Of a stretch of DNA of 64,000 bases, positions 46,101 through 55,096 are shown piece after piece. Each line of letters opens with the position of its first letter. Position 1 is the stretch's first letter. A program made the translations under genes and the position numbers. Under the pieces are notes generated by a model. It was not told where the DNA came from. It searched no databases and saw only the letters and a list, made by a program, of their open reading frames with translations. The stretch is from Pseudovirgaria hyperparasitica. Its lineage: Eukaryota; Ascomycota; Dothideomycetes; Acrospermales; Acrospermaceae. Where the stretch lies: NCBI RefSeq assembly GCF_010093815.1, contig NW_022985558.1:783459-847458 (forward strand), read 5' to 3'.

Positions 46101-47561
46101 TTTAGTCCGACTGCAGAGGGTCATAGATTTACGAGCTCCAATTCGAGACAGGAGCATGATCTGTTCTTCAATAAAGAGCCACCCAAACCGGAAGCAAAAC
46201 TTATTCCCTCGACTTCGATCAGCCCCGCGACGCCAGTGGATCGTAAGCCCGATTCGCCTCCCATTGACGTCCCTAAGGGAAACCCGCCACAGAGTCTACC
46301 GACGAATCCTGAGCCATCACATGTGTCGACGTCCGTCCCAAATAAACAAGCCGATGTGCATAACCTCAAGTCGAAGTTGCCGTCACGAATACCTTCTGTA
46401 GCCCCGTCCCATCCCCACCTAGCCATGATACTGGACGATCTCCCTAAACGCTTTCCATCGAACTTTGCATTCATCTCCGAGTTGACCAAGTCGTTCGAGG
46501 CCACCGCCATGGTGCTGCGTCAGAAGAATGAGAAAGAGCGCCAACAGCGACAAGAAGCCGAGGAGGCGCGTACGAACAGCTTATTTGATAACAATGAAAT
46601 CAGCTACGCGGATATTGGTGTCCTTGAAGACAAGTTCAAGGCTGATGAAGCGCAGCACAAGGCACAGGAAGACCAGGCAGAGTACAACAAGTACAACGAA
46701 GCTGTCTTCAACGAAGTGTACCTACGTCTGCAAAAGGAGATCGGCGAGCTTATGGAGTCCTGGCAAGAGACAATATCTCACCTCGAGCATGGCCTTGCTG
46801 GCAAAGCCGCCATCGAAGGCGGCTCCACGGAAGGCGAGCCCGGGACCACTTTTCAAGCTGTTCAAACGATCCGCGCGCTGCACAGGGCTCTGGAAGAGCG
46901 TCATGATCGTGTTGCGGGTGCTATTTCGGAACGCGATAAGAAATATAAGAAGACACAAGTGCAGCCGCTGTATGCAGCAGGCAATATCAAGAAACTGAAG
47001 GAAATGGAGCGACACTTTGACGCCGCAGAGAAGAATGCGAGCCTACAACACCGCGAGCAACGCGCTATGCGGCTCAAGGAGTTGTTTGATATTGTTGAGT
47101 ATAATGTGCAGCGTGCTGTAGAGCAGAACTTTTCATACCGCAAAGAGATTCTAGACGCTCTGCCTGCGGAAAGCGATCCTGAAGTTCGTAAAACGGCCAA
47201 GGATACATTACGTCTCTTGTCGGATAGCTCGATGGATCTCATGCAGGCGTTGGGTGAGATCGAGCGTGAGCTGTGTAATGCAGAATTCGATGTCGAAGTC
47301 GGACGTACGCGTGCAAGGCCCGAGGCTGTGGACGATGCTGTCATCAAGAAGGTGGAGACGCAAGGGGCCAAGGAAGTAGAACGAGTGGAGCAAGATGTCA
47401 GAGAACGTCTCGCGGTACTCGAAGATGCATGGAAGGAGGTCGAAAAGGCCTTTGAACAGTCTGAACAGCCATCACCACCCACTGACGATGGGCTAGATGA
47501 CAGAGCTCGAGCTCAAAAGAGAGCTCTCGAGGAGGCGAAGAGGAGGAATGGGGATCTTTGA
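43185..47561 (+). CDS. Large P/Q-rich protein with C-terminal coiled coil
   Basis: Two exons (43185-43403, 43464-47561; 60-nt intron) give 1438 residues. The first ~700 residues are disordered, Gln/Pro/Tyr/Ser-rich, of prion-like composition (runs of QQ, PPPP; many QPQ and YSQY). A conserved-looking globular core follows at about 720-770 (DLDPWYAGSLERYIEMLRQE ... IFKGFLAAESQARGIPYY). A second disordered section follows, in which MPPPG-type motifs recur. The C-terminal ~380 residues (from about 1060) are helical and charged, predicted coiled coil (LAMILDDLPKRFPSNFAF; KNEKERQQRQEAEEAR; RLQKEIGELMESWQE; RALEEAKRRN). No catalytic family is recognised. The mix of prion-like and coiled-coil regions suggests a scaffold, endocytic or P-body-type protein (inference). 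Confidence 0.85.
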
Positions 47562-48396
47562 CTGGCATAATATGTGAGAGAGATCTGAGTTGGAAAATTG
47601 CGATTTGAGGATTTTGCGCACATATCACGACCTTTCGGCATTGCTCGCATGGTGTAAGGCGCATCTCTATCTAGGATACCATCTAAAGTTGGTGTTTGGT
47701 TCGCGTCACAATGTTCCTCTTGCGAGAAGGCTACTGTATATGTATATAGCTCTATAGAAAGGGTGTTTGCAGTACCAAATTCAGACCCAGCATTCTGTAT
47801 GAGGCCCCGAGATAGACATCGCTATATTACATGATGCATCTGTTCTTGATTGGCGCCGATTCAAGGGGCCTGAAGCTTCTACCAGTCCATGGTCACCAGA
47901 TCCAGTTCCTCGTTCCAGTTTCGAATGAGCAAGAGATCAGGTTTTTTTTTGGAAGGTTCGTCGACATAAATCATCTGAGGTTCAGGATTCAAAGGAAAAC
48001 CACCCATACTGTAACCTGTCATCTTCGGATGATCAAGGCTTAATGGATCGAGGAGTGTGCGCGAAAGGCGCATACTCGTTTCAATTTCCCCTTTTCTCAT
48101 TTGTAATACCTTTTTGCGCTCACCACTATAACCTCTTCATCGCAGGCATCCCTTTACCCGGTCTGCCACTCTAGCGACGACCAGACGAGTCTGTGGTCCA
48201 CGACACAAGATAGATGCGTGCGGCACGGAGTTCAAGATACAATATCTCACGCCATGCACGCATGGGTATGCCGTGGACAGATATCACAACTCTAACGACC
48301 GCCTATCTCCCATACGCCAAACACCTTCCATCTTGTCCATTTAGTATCGCCGCGAAGCATACCCGCCCCCCCAAAAAAATAAAACCACTCAAGCGC
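47562..48396. other. Convergent region with one doubtful small ORF
   Basis: Between the P/Q-rich gene (+) and the small mitochondrial gene (-). Apart from the candidate ORF at 47879-48100, no gene seen. Confidence 0.5.
47879..48100 (-). CDS. Candidate small protein, uncertain
   Basis: A 73-codon ORF beginning MRKGEIETSMRLSRTLLDP and containing MTGYSMGGFPLNPEPQMIYV and LLLIRNWNEELDLVTMDW. The composition (aromatic, acidic, proline-bounded) is less random than nearby ORFs and could be a last exon or a small gene. I see no TATA element, no partner exon and no family match. Alternatively it is chance sequence in the 3' region of its neighbours. Confidence 0.3.
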   Translation of the reverse strand: MRKGEIETSMRLSRTLLDPLSLDHPKMTGYSMGGFPLNPEPQMIYVDEPSKKKPDLLLIRNWNEELDLVTMDW

Positions 48397-48726
48397 TCAT
48401 TTCCGCTGCGTCAGCTCTGCCAATTGCGCCTCTAGCGCAGCGACCTGGCCTGTCGTACATCAGCATCATCGTTTGCTCTACGTCAAGAAACGACTGAAAA
48501 CACACAAGGGCCGGGGGGAGAACGGGGAATGGAGGGGGGACAAGGAGAAGGCTATGCATAGACTCACCTTTCAGATCCCTGGCCAATTCAATGTTCTCGA
48601 GCTTCAGCCATGCGAAGAGCAGGAGCTCGTATGTGAAGAGGGCGCCGAGGAAGACTTTGAGTACGGGGGAGCCGAATGTGTAGTAGAACTCGCGCTATCA
48701 GGGATTTTGTTAGCTTTCTCTCCCTC

Positions 48727-48757
<31 letters not shown>

Positions 48758-49018
48758 ATGTGTGGTGTGTGATGTGGGTGTGTAAATTGGACGAGGGTTA
48801 CGTACGTGCGGGTTCGACTTTGGAGGCGTGGGAGGGTGTGGTTGTTGTGGTTGAGGAGGTTGGTATGCGGGTTCTGAGATGCAGCGCCGGGAGGTCAGTG
48901 TTGTGGTTGCGATTGGGGGCCAGGAGGGTGTGAGGCGGGAGTGAGAGAGTGCGGAGCGACGAGGAGGAGCGGCGAGTCGGGCGAGACGGGTGGTGAGTTG
49001 GAGTCTTGAGGTGTTCAT
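48397..49018 (-). CDS. Small mitochondrial single-pass membrane protein
   Basis: Three exons (49018-48806, 48694-48568, 48449-48397) give 130 residues. The N-terminus (MNTSRLQLTTRLARLAAPPRR) is Arg/Ser/Leu-rich without acidic residues, a clear mitochondrial presequence. After a Pro/Gln-rich linker comes REFYYTFGSPVLKVFLGALF, a transmembrane segment (FLGALFTYELLLFAWLKLE) and a short C-terminal coiled helix (QVAALEAQLAELTQRK). This layout suggests an inner-membrane assembly or structural factor; I do not recognise a named family. An in-frame ATG at 49159 would add 47 residues, but the presequence-like start at 49018 is preferred. Intron 1 contains a (TA)n(TG)n microsatellite. Confidence 0.75.
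48727..48770. repeat. (TA)n(TG)n microsatellite in an intron
   Basis: About 19 nt of alternating TA followed by a TG-rich run to 48770, inside intron 1 (48695-48805) of the small mitochondrial gene. The intron is 111 nt, longer than most in the window because of the repeat. Confidence 0.85.
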
Positions 49019-49437
49019 CGTGGAATTGGAGCGGAAGTCCTGTCTCTTTCGCGACGGAGAGGTTTGCAGCTTGTAGGGGAGGTAAGTAGTAGTTGACGTT
49101 GGTGGAAAGGCGAAGCTTGCTTTAAAGAGCTCTATGCATACTTTGTAGATGGATCTCACAAGCCGACAGGGATCATCCCGCGCGTGAACCTAGCGGCGCC
49201 AAGAACTGGGGATGGGATTAGGACAGGTTGTCAGCAAGTAAGCGGCCTGCTTTGAATAACGAATTAACATCTGTACTCTTCTTTTTCTCCTCTACAAACC
49301 GAGCCGATATAACACGGCACCATCCTCCTCGTTCTACCTAATTCTCCCAAACCAACCGTCTCCCGTGCGCTGTACTACACTCTACGTTCTTCCTCACCCT
49401 CGGCTCCATACGTACAAACATATACATACACTCAACA
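49019..49437. other. Divergent promoter region
   Basis: Shared by the small mitochondrial gene (-) and YSY6 (+). No gene seen. Confidence 0.6.
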
Positions 49438-49767
49438 ATGGTCTGTCGTTGAGAATGCTGCCCGGGAAGATGCATAGCCCTGACATGTTACCCTCCAGGC
49501 ACAAACACCTCAGCAGCGTATGGCTAACGCCAAATACGCCAAGCGCGAAGAGGCAAAGCATGGCAAGCCTCAAGCGGCCCTGCAAAAGAAGGAGGTTCAC
49601 AAGAGTCCCATCAGCAAGGGCTGGATTAGTGAGTTCTCGAAACACTCCGGAGAAGAGAGTCATCGTATTACAGAACATAAATGGCTGACACAATGTCAAC
49701 CTTAGTCCTCCTTGCCTTCGTTGTTTGCGGTGGATTGATTGTCGAGCTTTTGAGGTTCTTCTTCTAA
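49438..49767 (+). CDS. ysy6: YSY6/RAMP4 (SERP1) ER stress-associated protein
   Basis: Three exons (49438-49440, 49499-49628, 49706-49767) give 64 residues, the usual length. RAMP4/Ysy6 is a tail-anchored ER protein bound to the Sec61 translocon that aids membrane-protein biogenesis and secretion. Seen: MAQTPQQRMANAKYAKREE (family QTPxQRxANxKF), a Lys-rich cytosolic stretch, then the C-terminal anchor WIILLAFVVCGGLIVELLRFF. The first coding exon is only the ATG; a 58-nt intron (GTCTGT...CCAG) follows at once. The choice is supported because GCACAAACACCT directly continues the family N-terminus. Reading straight through from ATG 49438 would stop after three codons. Confidence 0.9.
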
Positions 49768-49976
49768 GCATATAAAGCACAAAATGAGAAGAGATTATGC
49801 TGCTGCTCAAAGAATAGTACTTGTCTGGTTGTACATCTCATGCATCGCTATGGTGTCTACATATTGGAGTTCATGGAATATCCACGGTCACGGCTGGAGA
49901 GAGTTTACGATTAAAAGTGTGGGTTGCTTCTTTGTTCATATGCTATAGCCTATACAATGCAGTGTACAGATCTCAT

Positions 49977-52900
49977 CTAAGACCCTGAGGGCTCATCAAG
50001 AGATATCAATCTCCGTTTCTTCTTCTTTTTGGGCTTCGCGTCTGGTTCTCCATCCGCTGCCCCCTCAACTAAAGCGTCAGTCCCTTCGACAGGTTTCTTC
50101 GCCTTCTTTTTCTTCTTAACGACAATGGCTTCTCCGCCTTCATCTACCGTTGGGGTATCATTCCCTTCAACCTTGGCTTTCGGCTTCTTCTTCTTTCTTT
50201 TCACGACCGTGCCTTCAGGAGGTAGATGCTTGGCCTCTATCCTCTCGTTGGCGCGCTGCATCTCCAGCCGCATGCGTTCGACTTCTTTGATTGCTTTTGC
50301 CATTTCTGCTTCCTCTTGTTCCCGTCGCTCGATGTCAAGTTTGCTTACATGATCCCCATCCTCGTCGAGTGATAGGCTACCAAGACCTGAGGAGTCGAGT
50401 TGCAGCAATGCCTTCTTACCCTTCGCCGAGGACCTTGGTAAGACCAGCTCAGGACGCGCGGATTCCAAAGACGATACGTCTTCACTACCAAGATTCTCAT
50501 CAGTCAGTATCTCGAAGTTTCGCCTCGTTTTTTGTTTTGGGGGCGCTGGTCCTGGACTCCTGTCACGAATTTGACCAGCTTGTGAGAGATCGAGATCCAT
50601 GATCGGAATGGAATCGATATCAACCTCTTCTCCGTTGTTCGTTCTCAGTACGTTCGGAGTTGACGTACCGGATCCTTCAGCAGGTATATAAAAGGGGTCG
50701 TCCTTGTGTCGTTCTCTACGTTCTGCCTTCCTTCTCGCGACGATGTCCGGATCAAGATACTCTTCTTCTGCACTCCTCTGGTAGGATGTATACTCTGATT
50801 TTGGCTGCTCTAAGCGATCTGCTGCAGCCACAGGCTCTGGTCGCGTACTTGGCTTCTCGTAGTAGGCTCTCGAAACCTCGTCTTCGACATCGGATCCTAG
50901 AGCAGAATCATACTCCGCTTGCCGTAGTAGAGATTGTAGACTATTATTAATAGGAGCATCCAGATCTAGCTGATCGGGAGGAGTGACACGTTTCTGCGCA
51001 CCGGGAGCCACAGGATTTAGTTCCATACCCATGAAAAGAGACGGTATAGCTTGTGTAAGCAATAATGGCGGGTCAGCAAAGTCTCCATGGGTGTCTCCTG
51101 TCTCCTGTGCGGACGCTGCTTCGGATGAAAGTCTCATGAGCTCAAGATATTCAACAGCTCGTTCTTGCACTTCCAAGTCTGGGTGCATGGCTAGAGGTTC
51201 CAAAAAATGAATCACTCTGGCTACCAAGAGAGACACAATTGTCTTACGCTCTGGGGTCCATGAGATGCTATCGCTCCCTGATAGATGTGCGAATACCTTG
51301 GGCACAGCCTGAATGAAGGTGGCGAGCGTTTGATTAGGTAAGTTTATGGTCGAAGGGTGTAGCAACGATGTCATGACAGCTTGAGGGTTCGTAGCCAGGT
51401 TTGCATATTCTCCCACGATCCAGGCGGCAGCCTCTAATACCCCTTGTCCACCATTGCCTGATACTGTGAACATCTTGTCTCTGGTATCCACAAGTACTAA
51501 TGATTGAGCCGCTTCGGTGACCTCTGGCCGAACACTTTTGACCCTCACAGCTACATTACGTAGCTCGCGACCGATATCGTAGGATATATCGTCAGAAGTG
51601 AGACTATGGCCACCTCCTGTGTACTCCATGGCTCCCGTAGTACCCTTTACCGATGGACAAACCCGCACCAATTGGACCAAAACGTCGATATACCAGTCGA
51701 AGTCGTTGATATTCGCATATGTGTCGCGAGCACACATTTCTATGATTCTTCTAATCACGTTTATCCGGTAATCTTCTGGCAAAGGCGGTGCTTGGTCTGA
51801 ACGAATCTCGGCAGGGCGTAACGATTCTTCGGCCTCTGAGTCATCTGAGTCTGCATAGGGTACCACACCGCCATGATATCCTCTATCGTTCTCCGGATCG
51901 GCTAGAGCGGACTCAATTGGCGCATTACGTAGCTGTCGCATCAATCGAGCGATTATTGAGACGAGGTTGTCGGGAGATACCAGACCCACGACCAGGTCGA
52001 GGGCTCGTGTTCGTATTGATATATCTGGGTCGTCAATACATTCAAGGATCACATCTTGGTGTAACGAGACCAGTTGTGGATGCGATGAAACAATGCTCTC
52101 AAATGCAAGTAAGGAGACGTATTTGACTGCAAACGTAAGTAGGGGCGTAAACCCTTTCTGGAAAACTCACGATTGGGGTCGCCCTCGATGACCAGCATGC
52201 TTCGTAATTTGCCAACGCATAGCTTCGCTATTTCGTCACCTTCCACGGTTCCTTCTATGCTTGCTAAGATACCACCTTGTATAATGCCGTGGATACATTC
52301 GTACAAGAGAGACATAGCAGGGGTCGTCTTGATGATATTTGTCAAGGGTGGTAGAAGCTTCTTCACGAGACGTGGTTCAAGGGGCGTCAGAGTTGCAAAC
52401 TAGACACAGTAAGTCAAACGTCGTCGGGGGATCTTCCCATTGCCATACAAGTTTTATGATCTTGATAGCCATCCAATTATTTCCACCTTGAACTAGCAAG
52501 TCGAACAATCGCGGGGCCAAAGGGAGGAAGTCCTGAGGTCGCCGCCATCCCAGCTCGCAGATTACGTTCACGACAGCAGCAGTAACGCTGGGGTTTTCGT
52601 TCTCATCTTGTAGGCGCTCTTTAATCCTGGGCCAAGCGGGACGCAAGGTTTCTGGGTACACTAATGCCAACCGATATAACGTTACAATCGTCTTCTTCCT
52701 TATGAGGGGGCTCGAGTGTGTGAGTCGCGGAAGTATGTCTGAAAGCAGCGAGTTGGCCATGGAAGGATTGATCACATGTGGGACAGCTATAAGAGGGAGC
52801 GATATCGTAGTCAAGCTCGGAGATGTCAGGTCCTAGACCAGCGTCAGAGCATCTTTTTACGCAGGCCTTGAAGGGTGGTACACACCTTCTTCAATTGGTT

Positions 52901-53308
52901 TTCCGCCAACATGAGAACCTCAGTATCTTGTCTGAAGCTTTGGACTGCCGCCAGGTATCCAACCCTTTTCTGAGCAAACTTCTGCGACGATATCACCTCC
53001 AGTACGTGGAACGAGGCCCATGACATGTCGTGACCAAACATTTCGAGATACGTGAGCTTTAAAAGCGCGGTCGCCTTGAGGTCTGAGAGTATTCCTTAGC
53101 ACTGAGCACCTGGGATCTGACTTTGATTTCCTCTGACCCATATCGGACCCTCTGATTTCCTTCCTGCATTCTCGTATGCTCTCTTGTATGTATTCCCTCT
53201 CGCCGCCCTTGTGGTTCCGCAGGCCACGGATGAGGTCATATAGAGACTTCTCAAACCTAAGTAGACGTTTTAGCTTGACGTGGGATCTTATGTCCCATAG
53301 ACCTACAT
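49977..53308 (-). CDS. apl5: AP-3 adaptor complex subunit delta
   Basis: Six exons (53308-53307, 53256-53138, 53082-52886, 52832-52449, 52399-52171, 52126-49977) give 1026 residues. AP-3 delta is a large adaptin that sorts cargo from Golgi/endosome to the vacuole by the ALP route. The adaptin N-terminus is seen: FEKSLYDLIRGLRNHKGGE, ATALLKLTYLEMFGHDMSWA, then HEAT-like repeats (INPSMANSLLSDILPRL; GWRRPQDFLPLAPRLFDLL; PDISIRTRALDLVVGLV). The C-terminal third is a hinge/ear with Lys-rich clusters (KRKKKKPK, KKKKKAKK, KPKKKKKRR). The start codon appears split by a 50-nt intron (AT from 53308-53307 plus G at 53256). This is inferred because the next codons match the family start exactly and the unspliced ATG runs into TAG. 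Confidence 0.9.
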
Positions 53309-53666
53309 TTTAGCGGTCTGAGGCTCAAGCCTGCGGCAACGTCCAGGTTGCCTATTATTGAGCGATGGTGGTGGGGTAGCGGTCGGTCAAGTGTGACGAG
53401 TGCCCGAGAGACATAGTCGAGAAAGTGACACTCGTTAAAGTCTATAGGAAGTACATGAGCTTCACTTCAATTTAAGATTCGGAGAGTGTATGTGTAATAT
53501 GTGTGCTCTATAGTTATAAGAATGGGCGCATGTCCAGTATATCAAGACGACCGCGTTCCGAACTAAGGCCGCTAAAGCTTCATCCATCAACAGTATCTCG
53601 TAACAAGCATCTAACCTGCCAACCTCCAGCCAATTCTTCCAGGTTCGAATATAACAACTTCTAGAC
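53309..53666. other. Divergent promoter region
   Basis: About 360 nt shared by AP-3 delta (-) and EMC2 (+). No gene seen. Confidence 0.6.
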
Positions 53667-54744
53667 ATGGCTTTCCCTGATCTGCTGCACCCGCCCTCGC
53701 ACACATCGCAGTCCTCCGCTCTCCGCCTCTCACAGGAAGCTCCGCGCATCCTTGCCAAAGCACCGACAAGCTCTCTCCCATACCCGCTCTCCCTTCTCTC
53801 CTCCTCCGAAACCGAAGAGACATGGACCATATACGAAAACCTCTTCCTCTCATGTCTAAGGACAGGAGACAATGTCTCCGCACGGAAATGCATCGACCAC
53901 CTCACAGCCCGGTTCGGCGCGGTCAACGAGCGCATAATGGCACTGACGGGCATATACAAGGAGGCTGCGGCGGCAGACACGGCAGCTCTAGTGAAGGTAC
54001 TAGACAAGTACAATGAGGCAATCCAAGCAGATCCAACGAATATGGTAATCCCAAGCATGCCATTTCGAACGCCAATCACTGACTGAGCCTAGCCTGTCCG
54101 GAAACGCAAAGTTGCAACCCTCAAAGCTCTCAATCGCCCTGCGGATGCCATTGCTTCTCTTGTAGAGCTCCTCGATCTCTCGCCCACAGATGCAGAAGCC
54201 TGGTCGGAGCTCTCAGACCTATACCTTGCACAAAGCATGTTCTCTCAGGCAATATACAGTCTCGAAGAGGTCCTGCTGATCTTTCCAAATGCCTGGGCCG
54301 TATGTTCACCTTAACATCAACCACGACAAACTACAGCGCTAACATTAATGCAAGATGCAAGCTCGCATGGGCGAACTCCTCTACCTCTCCTATCTCTCAT
54401 CTCCCGCCGACCCCTCCACGCTCAGCGAAGCTCTGCGCCGGTATTGTCGCAGTCTTGAGCTTTGTGACGACTATTTACGCGGCTACTACGGGCTCAAAAT
54501 TACATGTCAGAAGATTCTTGAAAATGCACCCAAGACTAGCTCCAAAGCAGTAGCCGCTTCAGAGGACTTACCGCCCCCGAGTCCTGCAAAAGTAGAGAAA
54601 CTCCACGAATTGGCAACAAAGAAGCTAGCGGAAATTGTGCGAAGAGCCAGTCAGCAAGAGCCAGGTTGGGATGGCTATGATGAGGCGGAACTGATAGCGG
54701 CAAGAGCACTACTAGATAGAGACGCAGAAGTTATAGTGAGGTGA
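53667..54744 (+). CDS. emc2: ER membrane protein complex subunit 2 (TPR protein)
   Basis: Three exons (53667-54044, 54093-54299, 54355-54744) give 324 residues. EMC2 is a cytosolic TPR subunit of the EMC, which inserts tail-anchored and multipass proteins in the ER membrane. TPR-type helices are seen: ETWTIYENLFLSCLRTGD, RFGAVNERIMALTGIYKEA, VLDKYNEAIQADPTNMPVRK, RKVATLKALNRPADAIASLV, DAEAWSELSDLYLAQSMFSQ and YSLEEVLLIFPNAW. These match the family blocks (VRKRKVA, WxELSDLY). The C-terminal part (LRRYCRSLELCDDYLRGYYGLK) also fits. The third exon acceptor is an AAG with a perfect GCTAAC branch site 14 nt upstream. It convergently faces the WW-PhoD gene. Confidence 0.9.
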
Positions 54745-55096
54745 AAATACAGAGTGTCAACGAGCTTTGCACCATACTAGGGATCAGCACGTTTGCTGTG
54801 TGAACGGAGGCGTGTATTGAAAGAATTTAGGAATAGGTGTGCTATCGTCACTATGCTAAGGTTGCTAATGTGCTGATCTGCTACGTCTATATAGAGGCAC
54901 ACCCTATGCGGACTCCACAAGGTTGAGGAGAGACAAAAAGTGCCGAAAAGGATGAACAGGAATGAGAATGAGGGGATATCGCAAACCTCGCTATGCCAGT
55001 GCACCAAATCATTTAGTCATTACCATGTGCCCAACAGCACCAACTGATGTAAGCTGGCCCCTATGTTGGGCGCCATGCATACCGCATGTTTCAAAA
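54745..55096. other. Convergent intergenic region
   Basis: About 350 nt between the 3' ends of EMC2 (+) and the WW-PhoD gene (-). No gene seen. Confidence 0.6.

Noticed and set aside
46901-47482. Minus-strand 193-codon ORF opposite the coiled-coil gene
   Set aside because: Ser/Arg-rich complement of a charged helical coding region with no motif or splice support.
49019-49159. Upstream in-frame ATG of the small mitochondrial gene
   Set aside because: It would bury the clear Arg-rich presequence beginning MNTSRLQLT; transcription is more likely to start between the two ATGs.
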